Shown here: piece after piece, positions 1 to 10,814 of the stretch | Layout: each line of letters opens with the position of its first letter | Position numbering within the stretch: position 1 is the first letter of the stretch | NCBI GenBank assembly: GCA_018873245.2 | Contig: JAEMBT020000007.1 | Span: 2,624,001 to 2,688,000 of the forward strand | Direction: 5' to 3' | Length of the DNA: 64,000 nt | Source of the DNA: Archegozetes longisetosus | Lineage: Eukaryota > Arthropoda > Arachnida > Sarcoptiformes > Trhypochthoniidae | Notes under the pieces: model-generated | Seen by the model: only the letters and a program-made list of their open reading frames with translations | Database searches by the model: none | What the model was told of the DNA's origin: nothing | Program-made: the position numbers and the translations under genes

Positions 1-3000
1 AATGCCTCGTATTTTCTTAGATTCTCTGTATAGTAAAATTTAAGGCCTGAAGAATCAACTCTCCCTTCAATGAGTTCTGGATTGTCGTAATGAATATGTA
101 GTAATACATAAATATTGGAACTTTGATCCCCCAGTGGAAACCCAACATCTTGTGGCAAAGAGAATGAACCTGCGCCCACAGCCCACATGAAGTATGGGTT
201 GAAACAGTGTGTGAAGTCTTTTGGCATATTTGCTGCTGATGTACAATCAGCTCCTTCTTCATGCAAATACTTTTCGAGTTGTTTGAAATCCGGGTGAAAG
301 CACGAGCTCACTGTTATGTGATGAGTGAATGCCTCGTTACCCGATGTTATATATGGCTCGTACTAAAAGTGTATTCAAATTATTAATTAACAAAACTTAT
401 GTTAGAAAAATTAGTATGCCCAAATTTATTTATTTTTATTCTTATTGGTTCTTTATTTTTTAGTTAATTTCATATTGAAAATAATCAAGTTAAAATATAA
501 TATTTACCTTTACAACGTGTCGTTTAGAGTTCGGTAATTTGAATATTTTACACCAATAAGTTGTCTCTTTTCTATCTATTGTAATCTATAAATTAAAAAT
601 TGAGTTCGAGTGTAAATGTGCCTCATATCGCAACTCACGCAAATCTGTTTAATTTTCTAAATCAATTACACCTTAAAAATAAACTCACATTTTGAACATT
701 CAGTATAAATGTTTTCAAATCAGTTTCTTTTGGTTCATTTTCATACGATTCTGTATAAGATAATAGTAAAACAATTTTTGATCCTCTTTCATGCCTTCTA
801 TGGATTCTTATTTTATCGGCTGATTTTGGGTCATAATCACTGTAAGCATAGATAAGATGAGTCGTGTCTCTTGCTATTTGTCTGTCAAACTCTTTATCGC
901 ATGTGATATAAGGTCGGGAAAATTTGATTATAGTATGAGTTGAGTTTTGTTTTGAGTCCAATAGAATCTAGTCTTGACTTTCATCGATTTGAGGCAATGA
1001 CTCGTCCGTCGCGTACCGATCCTACAAAATAAGACTTTCTTATTAATTGAACATATTTGTCAATAAGGCATATGTAAGTCAAAAATCGCGGCAAAGATAG
1101 AAATTGAAGAAAGTTTGATGGACAGAAACCCTAAAAATTCAATTAAATGACTTTAGGGTAGAATTTGATTTTTATCAAGTGAACTATAGAAATGAATGAT
1201 AAATGAGTAATAAACATATCTTTAATAGAAAAACGATGTCAATCTAAAGAATTAAACTATTGACAGGTCATTATATGCAATGACTTCAGCTCTTATTACG
1301 AGTTGATTCAAATTGTCCGCTGAATACTCTTTTCTCTAATGTTTCATTTATAACACATTTTGATTATCGTTATAATGACCACAAAAACGCTGCGCCAAAT
1401 GTCTTCGACCTTAAAATGTATTAATTCTTTACAATTTTCTGAAAGCTGTGAGTTTTCGTTTAAATTTTAATTATTGTCATTGTCTTAAAGCTAAAATCTT
1501 TATCTAATGTATTATTCTTAAGACTTTGATTTACATAAAAATTTATTTAAAAAGGAACCCGTATCTTCTAAGGGAATATTACTTCCTAGTTGTAGAGAAA
1601 GTATGATTAGTATAAAATAATCTAAATAAACACAATTTCAATAAAAATCTATACTATTTAGAATGATATTTTATGATAAATTGATGTCTCTGAGGTCTAA
1701 GAGCCATTGGCATGTCATTTTGTGATGAATCCAACATGCGCTGATAATTGAATTGAGTCAAATATAAGAGAAAAGAGTATTGAGAGGACTACTGAGATGA
1801 CCCCCACCTATCTAATAAAAATAATCAATTTAATATTTAATATTTTCACCTCTTATAAAAGTGATACAAAGAGGTTGTCCGGAGATCCTATTGGCCCCCC
1901 TGTAAAATATATCACGTTATATATCAATCGAAAGCTCTCGTCGAACTGAGCAAAAGTTTTGCTGGTCAGATTGAAATTGGTCCATAAGTTTAAAAGTTAT
2001 AGGCAAAAAACCGTTAACATTGCAATATATGGAGAAGTGTGTTACATCTTCGTAAACCATTATGAATCATATATCAGCTGAAATCATTGCTTTTATCAGC
2101 TAAAATACCATTGGTTGCCTACTCACATAATAGAATGATTACTCTACATATGATAAAAGTTTTTCGCAATTTTCGACCCTTAACACAAAGAGATCGGACT
2201 AGAACTTTTTGTATTTCCATACTAGGTTATGTACTTCTTTAAATTCAATAATGGGCAACCCCGATCAATTTGTGTTAAGAACTTAGATTAGCGATTGAAG
2301 GTTTTCAATTTTTTAGAAAGCTTACTTAGTAATAACAAAACGTGACTTTTATTCTACTGTTGAATAGATTTGGTTGCTATGACTAAACATACCAAATCTC
2401 ATGATTCTATGTTTAATAGTTTTTGAGTTATAAGCTATCAAAGTTTTAAGGTTTTTTGGGTCTTTAGACCCTTTACCATGTGATATGAAAAGATTTGAAG
2501 GTGCCCATTATACTTCAGTTGACCACCTCTATGTGTTGGTAAAGTCGGCAGGTCTAAACTCGACCGGGTGCCAAATCACTATGGATGTCCGGACAACCTC
2601 CTTATAATTGTTATAGAAGAGTTAAGTTTTAAACATTTTAATTTCCTTAACGCATGTAAAGCAGTTGTTAATGTTTTGAATTTAAAGTATATTTTTTACT
2701 GAAGTTAACTTTTTGTGATTTAGAATTAAACAGAACTTACATTAGCTTTGATTTTAAATATAAAGTATTAAGTATCAAAATGAGAAGGCTATTGATCTTA
2801 GAAAGAGTTAGACTTTTGGGTGGCTTCAAAAGCTTAATTGATCTCCTTAACCCCAATAAGATCAGTGTTCGAACCCTTATCAAGTCAGTCACAAGTTTAT
2901 GTGTAATACTAATAAATCAGATAATATACTGCAAGTATTTAAATGCAAAACACGAGTTTTAAAGTTCAATAAACCATTTCAGTAAACCTCTACGTTTACA

Positions 3001-3712
3001 TGTATATCAGTTCTCTGATCAAACGAATCCATTCTATTGAGAATACTGATACTTTTGGTTAAAGACTTAAGTTTGGTTAAAGATATAATATTTTTTCTAC
3101 AAAATTGTTGATTCCAATTTCTCAATTTTTCAGTAAAAATCTTATTAAATTCTTATTTTATTAAAGACAATTTATACTAACGAATCCTCCTTTTCAAAGT
3201 TTAATCTAACCCAAAACATGAAGTCTAAAAGTAAAATTATGCATAGAGTTAAAATGAATCCGATTTGTTCAGATAATCTACATCATAAAATAACACACAA
3301 TATTCGAGAAAACTAGCCATGTGTCAATTTTTCTTATCTGGCTAAATATATCATTGAAATGAGTGGTGTAGCAAAAAAATCTGATCAAATGTTAAACTAT
3401 CGAAATGATAGAAAATCTAAAATATTAACAAATATTTACATGAAAATAGGTTTCTCCAGTATTATCATCAATCCACGACATTATGAGATCACTTCCTTTC
3501 ATACCACCGTTTGGTGATAAACCAAATCCAATCCATCCTTTTGTTTGTACTTCACATAAGAAAGTGATTGTTTCGTTCACATCATTTATATTCCATTTGA
3601 CACTATATTTTTCGAGTGGATCTAACCATAACTGATAACTCCAAATTTCATTGTCTGCATTAATATAATTCAATGAAAAATATATTAAACAAAGAAGTGA
3701 GAGAATGAACAT
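1..3712 (-). CDS. Copper type II ascorbate-dependent monooxygenase, MOXD1/DBH-like (5' part; in-frame stop)
   Basis: Secretory-pathway copper hydroxylase of the DBH/MOXD1 family. Exons read on the minus strand: 3712-3440, 1021-689, 585-508, 362 to beyond position 1, with GT/AG sites and matching phases. Exon 1 gives a signal peptide (about residues 1-19) and the start of the DOMON domain. Exon 2 continues DOMON (YITCDKEFDRQI, YAYSDYDP). Exon 3 carries TTYWCKIFKLP, and exon 4 enters the first Cu2-monooxygenase domain (AFTHHITVSSC, YVLLHIHYDNPEL). The HYDNP segment resembles MOXD1 more than DBH; that is a comparison from memory. Codon 18 of exon 2 (968-970) is TAG where the family has Trp (ESQD-stop-ILLDSKQN). 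The open frame continues cleanly on both sides, so this is either a recent pseudogene, a base error, or a recoded transcript. The 3' end lies outside the window, and intron 1 (about 2.4 kb) holds a transposon. Confidence 0.85.
1871..2600. mobile_element. Non-autonomous inverted-repeat element in intron 1 of the monooxygenase gene
   Basis: The left end begins GAGGTTGTCCGGA (1871-1883) and the right end finishes with its exact reverse complement, TCCGGACAACCTC, at about 2588-2600. The interior of about 700 bp has no transposase-like frame. No clear target duplication is visible, so the exact boundaries are tentative. Confidence 0.55.
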
Positions 3713-3886
3713 ATTTTCAAGCGTTAAGGAAAGTTTCCAACAAATATTGCCCTAAATCCACAAATTTTATAATGGTATTAAAACTGGTCTTGAATTGAAT
3801 GATAAGACAACTTTTAGCAAATGCAAGCTGAAGATTTCTAAGATATATAAATTGACTTGACGTATGACTTAAAAGGTCCGGAGTTT

Positions 3887-4592
3887 TACTTCAAAAATTT
3901 GCAACAACTTTGCTCCTAGAATCTTCAAATAATCTTAAAATTATCTTTTAATCTTTAAAGTAATTTACATTAAAAAAAGTTTACAAAACTCTACAGAATT
4001 GCATCGAATTCTGTACAATTGAGTTATACACAGTTCAGTTCATTTCAATTCAATCGAAATCTGCAGGATTCAATACAGTAGACACTCGATATTTTGAGAT
4101 CGCTCATTTTGAAATACTCAGTATTTTGAATCAATTTGAACATCAGACTACATTGCTGTGTACCTCTTTATTTTGAAATATCTGTCAAATAGTTCAAGAT
4201 ATAAAGACACATCAAATTTTCACAAAAAATCACTATAATTAAGACTGCTGAGTAGTTCAGGTTGCAGAGATTCGTGGACGAACCTCAAACCTAAACTCCA
4301 ATCTAAATAAAATTTTAGTCTTAATCATTCAAACACTGCATTTTGAGCAATATCTTTATTTCGAGCATTTTTCAACATACCGGCTGTTTTGAAAACTCGC
4401 TATTTTGAACAAATTTTTTTGGCAGAAGCGAGTTTAAAACAACGAGGTTCTACTGTACAGTTCTGTAGAGTTCGATAGAATTTTTTTAATATGAGTTACT
4501 TTAATTTTAAGATTAAGAGATAATTTAAAGTTTATTTGAAAGTTTCATTAAATATTCTGGGCGTAAAGCTGTTGCAAATGTTTTAAAAGTAG
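3887..4592. mobile_element. Fold-back element interrupted by a second element
   Basis: The left arm (about 3887-4022) and right arm (about 4456-4592) are imperfect reverse complements over roughly 130 bp; both contain the word ACTCTACAGAA or its complement next to a T-rich run and a stretch ending near TTGCAACA. The arms are separated by the pogo/Tigger-like element at 4076-4455. This fits an older fold-back MITE that received a second insertion. Confidence 0.5.
4076..4455. mobile_element. pogo/Tigger-like MITE flanked by TA
   Basis: The ends are CAGTAGACACTCGATATTTT and, at the other end, a reverse complement starting CAGTAGAACCTCGTTGTTTT. Both ends abut TA dinucleotides (4074-4075 and 4456-4457), as expected for Tc1/mariner/pogo targets. 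CAGTAGA-CTCG ends are typical of Tigger/pogo families as I remember them. It is 380 bp long with no coding capacity. Confidence 0.65.
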
Positions 4593-5599
4593 AGACGTGC
4601 CATGAATTTAAAGCATAAATTTTCAATGCTTTAGGACAAAACAACAAATTTTCGATGAGAATCAAAAATGACTCTAAAACTGAAAACTTCTTTCTATGAA
4701 TGTTTAAAAAAGCTAAATATGAAATAGTGGATTAACACAAACTAATTCTCTTCGAAGATCTTGAATCTATAAGAATTAAATTTATTTATGTACTAAATTG
4801 AGATTATATTCCATAGAAACGAGGAATAGGATCATCGATTATATGTCTTAGTTTACAAACACAATTTTATTGATAAAGGAATTATGTTTTAATTAAATAA
4901 ATTTGAATGCATTATAAGTTATTCAAAATCCATATAATAGAAAATTTTGCAACTATTATTTGACTCATACTAACAGTTATCTTCAATAAACAAAAGTTCG
5001 ACTTTTTCCAATGACTTCATGTTGATTAATCAAATCAAAAAGTTGATTACTTCCACGTTCAATATATAAATCATCATCTACTTAATGTTTATTTTGATTG
5101 AAAGTTTTATTGAATGAACTGTTTGTGTTTACCCTATCATAGAGTATTATATATTGTTATTATAAGTCAGCTGTACGATAATTTGACTATTTAAGCAAGA
5201 GTTCAAACATCGACTATTAGAACAAGAATGCGAGGATATATAAAAATTTACTCAAGATCAACATTATATTTTATTGTCTATAAAATTAGGCCTCATATCT
5301 GAGATCCTTTATGTTATGATCCTCCATAAAATTATTTAGTATTAAGTAGCACAAGTTTCTTATTAAGCCGTTTCCTTATTCATAGAGAAAAAGCTTAATA
5401 GGGGAATATATTTTCTACTCATGAGAAGTAGTCATAGCTTAATACGTAATTAACGATAATCAAATATTGAAAATAGTTTTCATCTCCAATTTTATGACAG
5501 CTCGTAACAATTGTAAAATCTTTGTTATCACGTGGTTCTCTGTTTAATTTAATTTCACCGAATTCAGTTATTAAAATATGCCCAAAATATAGTTAAAAA
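4593..5599. other. AT-rich spacer without a recognised gene
   Basis: No frame with protein-like composition and no inverted repeat longer than trivial AT-rich matches was seen. Confidence 0.5.
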
Positions 5600-7211
5600 C
5601 TTTCGTATGAATAGGACAAATTGATTTCTTTGAAAAATTTAGTATTTCAGATCCACTTGTTACTCTTTCAATGATTGGTTCAATAGTGCAATCAAATGCC
5701 CAAGATATGTTGATTTATTTCAAATCACATTTCACATAATCTGCCTAAATGAATCATTCAACTGACGAGTTCTCGTATATTCTGAATGAGACTGTTCATA
5801 AGATTTTTGTGAAACTAACGCCTGTAATTAAAGCAAATGTTCTATTTTTGATTCGTTAGTTATCAAGACATTCACTGGTTTTGAATTGCTATGAATTAAG
5901 ATAATTTGAGATTCTGTTTTTGCAAGTAATTAATTGCTTCTAGTATTTCAATGACTAATTGACTTGATTTCCGAAATAAGTCATAAGAGTTTTGGATTCA
6001 GCTGATTATCTTGTATATGAATCACTTCTTTAAGTGATCTTATCGCATAACTCCATTTGAATTCAAGGTAAAAGAGATCACTTAAATTCGAAAGAGAATT
6101 TCTTCAATCTAAATCACTTCAACTCAAAACTATATATCTGACGCTTTTAATAACAAAACATCTCCAACTTAAAAACCAAACCATTTAACAATAGATACTT
6201 TTGACTCTGTGATAATCTTCAATTAATCACCAACCCTTCTCTTTAATTTTTGTTCGAATGAGACTATGCATGATGTTTTCTTAACTGTATAAACTTCTCT
6301 CGAATTATCATAAACTCCAAAACAGTACTGAAACTACCCAAACATATCTCTTTTGTTTTCATGAATTTTCATGCATATTTTCTATTTTTGATTGAAGATA
6401 AGCTTTTGAGACGTACAACATATTCCTGTATATTATTTACTATTATATGTATTCACTTATTCTTGAAGTAGTTTTGATTCAATCGTCAGATTTTTCTGTA
6501 CATGTTTACAATGGATCAGGTAGGTACTTTTGAAAATTTTGATTAGCGACCTTATGAAAATGTTCTTGACAACCTAAAGTTTATTAATAAAAATTTCATC
6601 CAAATTAACTAACATTTAGGGGTATAGAGTGCTCAAAAACCACTTCTTAGAATTTTGCAAACGACTGTAATCTAGCCTATGAATCGCTTAGTATACTAGT
6701 CGAAGATGATTGATAAAAACTTCGTGAAATGAACCGAATTCTGTTTCTTTAGCTTCACTTTCCACATTGACCTCAAAAATAAACCGAACCACTTTCCGTA
6801 TGTGAAATTCAAATGTTATCGTTTCAACACAACATCCTAATTTTCCATCAGAATCTTCACTGGAAACACACATATCTGCACCACGCTTATAGAATTAAGC
6901 TGTAAGAACAACCAGAACTTTTTTTCAACAGCTATTCCATTCTCTATTTGCTAACCTTCCACCACGATTCAAACCTCAACTAACCATGTTAAATACTTGA
7001 CCAGTTTCTGTCAAAACTAGTGAATAATCACATGAAATCCCCCTAACTTTTCTCCAAAGAATCCTTTCACACGATCTGATATAAGCGGATCTTTAAAACT
7101 ATTCTTTCCAATCTGTCCAAACGTATTATCTCCATAAGCAATCACTTGACCATTAATTGTCAACACAAACGTACGACACTCACCACAGTTCATTGAAATC
7201 ATGTTCATCAC
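5600..7211 (-). pseudogene. Decayed RCC1-repeat / protein-kinase-like gene
   Basis: On the minus strand, 7211-7017 reads CRTFVLTINGQVIAYGDNTFG, which has the look of an RCC1 repeat. A second RCC1-like piece (VLTETGQVF, GLNRGGRL) lies just downstream at about 7010-6930. Farther on, about 6350-6240 gives FGSFSTVFGVYDNSREVYTVKK, resembling a kinase glycine loop and VAIK region, and about 5975-5860 gives SQLVIEILEAINYLQKQN followed by a degraded IHRDLKPxNILIT-like stretch. The pieces sit in different frames with many stops, so it is not functional. RCC1 repeats ahead of a kinase domain may reflect one fusion gene or two adjacent relics. The 6873-6688 frame falls inside and is not identified. Confidence 0.5.
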
Positions 7212-7274
7212 TTAAGTATTTATTCAATTCTAGTTTATCTGTCCTTTTATCTTTTGCCAATTGCCAAGTTGTTC

Positions 7275-8232
7275 ACTAGTGAAGAGCACAAGCTAGCTGT
7301 GAGCTGCTCTGAGCTTATAAGCTCAAGCTTCAAACTTAGACTATGATTAAGAAGAACCGCTCAAGCTGTTGAGTTGAAGTTCAGCCCATTTCAAGCTCAA
7401 AATAAAGTAAACAAAACAGCATTCAACATTAAACTGCTTCTCATATGTTAGTAAATTAGGCATCAAATCATATCTACTTTCAGATTCATTGATGAAATAC
7501 ACTTACGAATCATGGATATTTTTTTCAAAAAGAACTTCACTTTAGAATGAGATTTAATGCAATGACCATTTAAAGAAAGAATTAGTAATGCGATTTAGCC
7601 TTTAAAGTAATGTTATTCAAATTCATTACCTAAATCTCTTGACTTGAAAATAAAATTATCTCAAACATTTTCGAAGAAAATTATTTTTTGAAGCCGTTAC
7701 AAAATGTCTTTACAAGAAAGTGAAATGCAATCAGAAAACTCACAACTATTGATAAGTCATACTGAACATGATGTCGAAGTGTTCTTAGAAATTCAGAATG
7801 GAATAGAAATGATTTCTTTATTAAATTAAATGATGAAGCATTGTAATTTTAAAGATGTATAGAAAATGAGACACTTTTTAGCAGTAAAGTTTTGAGTAAT
7901 ACGCTTAAGAAACATTAAAAAAGATCATAACCTAACATAATTTGTGTCAAACTTTGTCTCAAATCGAGTTCAATGTGTTTGAATTGATTCTTCAAATTTT
8001 AGGATTAAAATAAATGTATTATTTGCACAAATACTTAATTATAACTTGAAATACCTGTTATAAAAATGACTGCTGATTATTTTGAATTTTTAACATAATC
8101 CCAGAAGAGTAGCTCACAGCTTGGATCCAAGCTTCTATGTACAAGCACAGTTCAAAGGTCAAGAATTTTGAGTTGCGCTTATAGAAGCCAGAGCTTGAAG
8201 CCCAAGATTTCAGATTAATACTCTTTACTAGT
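7275..8232. mobile_element. hAT-like MITE with AGCTC-rich ends, copy 1
   Basis: The ends are inverted: ACTAGTGAAGAGCACAAGCT on the left, and ...CTCTTTACTAGT on the right. Subterminal regions on both sides are packed with GAGCTT/AAGCTC words, while the roughly 700 bp interior is ordinary AT-rich DNA. It shares end sequence and design with the element at 42526-43225. Confidence 0.5.
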
Positions 8233-8335
8233 TAAAAGTATTGCTTAATAATCATCTTATTCCTATTGTTGGATTAATCGCTTACAAATCAGTTAGACTG
8301 ATATTTTCGAACAAATTGTTGGACAAACTCCAATA

Positions 8336-9598
8336 ACGTATGGATTCAAAAAGTGTCAGACAATTTTATTGATTAATAAGGTTATGAAATTATATCTAAA
8401 CGTGCCGAACGATATATCATTTTTAAGCTTATTTATTGGACAATCGCCCCTATCAGTGAATTGATTAAATATCAGTTAGTTATCAACATGTCAACCGATA
8501 AACTTCTGTCTGCCAAAGGATTGACATGTTTCATGAAAAATTTAAATATTTAGAAAAAGTTCGTACTGTCAATCAACGTATTTCAAATTTGAAGGAATTA
8601 ATAAGAGAAGAATCTATTGTGTGATTGGTCGAGTGGACAGAGGTCTTACAAGAAAGAGTTTCAACTACCTATCACTGATTTTAACCAAAATTTGATAGTT
8701 TATTAATTTTGGGCCATTTACTATGAAAATCTGAGTAACTTTTCCTCAACCGTTCAAGATAAGAAAATATCAATATTCAAAACACTAATATATGCACTAG
8801 ATATCGTAATACTTATGTAATATTAATCCAATTTTCTAACAGCTTAAAACTTATAAAATATCAATCTTAAAATCTCAAGATAATTATTAAAATCAGAATG
8901 ATAGTACAAGCTTTCTATAGATTTTACAACGAAGTTTAAACATTTAAGTGATAGTGGAAATCCATTTGAACACTTTACAGTGAGGGCTTTAAGTTCCATA
9001 CTATATAAGTATTGTACAGATAATTCTTGTACATTGAACATAAGCGATTTGAATATCAACATTTTCTCATCTTGAGCGATTGGGGAGAAATTGCTCACGT
9101 TTTTATAATAAGCGACCCAAAATTAACCAACAATCAAATTTTGGTCGAAATCGGTGACAGGCAGTTGAGATGATTCTTTGTTAATGCATATTTATTAGAG
9201 TACTTTGAATATCAACATTTTCTCATCTCGAGCGATTGGGGTCATATTTTCATAATAAGTGACCCAAAATTAATAAACTCAAATTTTAGTTGAACTCGGT
9301 GACAGGCAGTTGAGACATTTATTAGTCTTGATAGAAAACCAGATTCGGGTCATTATAAAAAAAAGGATTGCATCAGACTCATAAGAATTGATCCGTAAAA
9401 TCAAGAGAGCTCAGATCTGTGCCTGACAATCGCTGCCAGAACCATATGAGACATCTCAAGAAAAAAAGTCCGAAAAGTGACCAATTAAGTTTTATTCTTT
9501 ATTTAACTACTAATTTATAAATAAATTTTCAACCTATTTGCAGTTGTCTTAAGTAAAATATGATTAAATAAATGTTCAGACTTTTTTTTGAATCCATA
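8336..9598. mobile_element. 1.26 kb TIR element with TA flanks and duplicated subterminal repeat
   Basis: The left end CGTATGGATTCAAAAAGTG (from about 8337) is inverted at the right end (...TTTTGAATCCATACG, about 9586-9600). Both ends sit next to TA, a Tc1/mariner-type signature. An inner inverted repeat pairs 8659-8770 with 9055-9170, and the right inner arm is repeated again in tandem at 9205-9320. No transposase frame is visible; the minus-strand frame at 9098-8844 lies across the inner repeat and looks spurious. Confidence 0.55.
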
Positions 9599-9599
9599 C

Positions 9600-10814
9600 G
9601 CTATCTAATTTAACTTTCTTAGAGACAAACTTGAGATTTAATTCCAAAGTTAATCATTACTCGTGGTTTTCAGAAATATTTTGAAGGGTATTTCTTCATA
9701 TATTAAAGCTTTTTACGAGTATTTTCTTGAATAGAATGATAAATACTAAATTTAAGTCGGAAATCAAATAAAAAATCTAACTTTCATGCTTGAACACCCT
9801 TAGATTAGTTTCTAGTTTTTGCGTACATTCGTATATTTTTTCTAAATTCAATCTGAACCATAATATTGTGTGAATATTCCCACGACTATTTGAGTATTTC
9901 AGATAAAAGTTTAGAGAATTGTCAATATTTATAACTTAATAAAAACAGAATCGAGATTTCGACAACACTTAGCAAATCGTAAGCTAAAAATAGAATAGTT
10001 TATAGAAGCCATGAATCGGTCTCTGAACCACAAACCATTGAGAGAGTCATTAGTTTCTAATTACTTGGATCAAAACTAATGTTACCTCAAATATAGGTGT
10101 ACCTATAAATTCTAAATGCATTTTATAACTTAATCAAATACTAAAATATTCATTAAAAACTAATATTAACGCACGTGCAGTAAACTGAAGTCACGTTTGA
10201 GAGCATTCATAAGCGACGGCTTAAGTATTGCATAACTTTTCGCACCCTTACCCAAGATTATGAACTGTAGAATATATAAATCATATTAAGTATAAGCCAT
10301 GATTTTACTTATGTTCCTCAGCGATAGTCTTGGATGAAATGACAGCCATGCGCATTAACTGTTCTGCTTATTATGTTTCCAGTGTTTACAGTCTTTGAAT
10401 GCTTGAACGCTTTAATAGGATATAAAAACCATTAATAGTCTTTGAGCATTTATGAATATATAAACCAATTGATTATGTCTTAAACGTTTTTCATATATCT
10501 ATGATTAGTTTCCAATTTCTCACTAATGAATATATAAAATAGTTATGATTACTAGTAGTTTAACGCATCACTTGGCTTAAAATAACTAAATATAAAGTTC
10601 TAATAGTATCCAATGAATGGTTAACGAACTCGTATTGTTATAGAAATTAAGCCAAGAATGATATCAGTGCTTAAAATCTGATCATGTCTTAAATCTCCTT
10701 TGGGGAAAGTTTACAGTTTTGTAACGTATGAAGAATATAAAGAAAAGTTTTCTTTAAGTGTTTATCGATTTTTATGTAGTTTTGGGCTTTTGTGAACAAA
10801 ATGCTCGTTCAAAT
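9600..10814. other. Intergenic DNA upstream of the Ig/LDLa receptor gene
   Basis: About 1.2 kb of AT-rich sequence. I see no coding frame or strong repeat. The promoter of the following gene presumably lies in its 3' part, but no convincing TATA element was found. Confidence 0.4.

Noticed and set aside
2780..2962. 60-codon plus-strand ATG frame
   Set aside because: Inside the monooxygenase intron; short, with no protein-like pattern.
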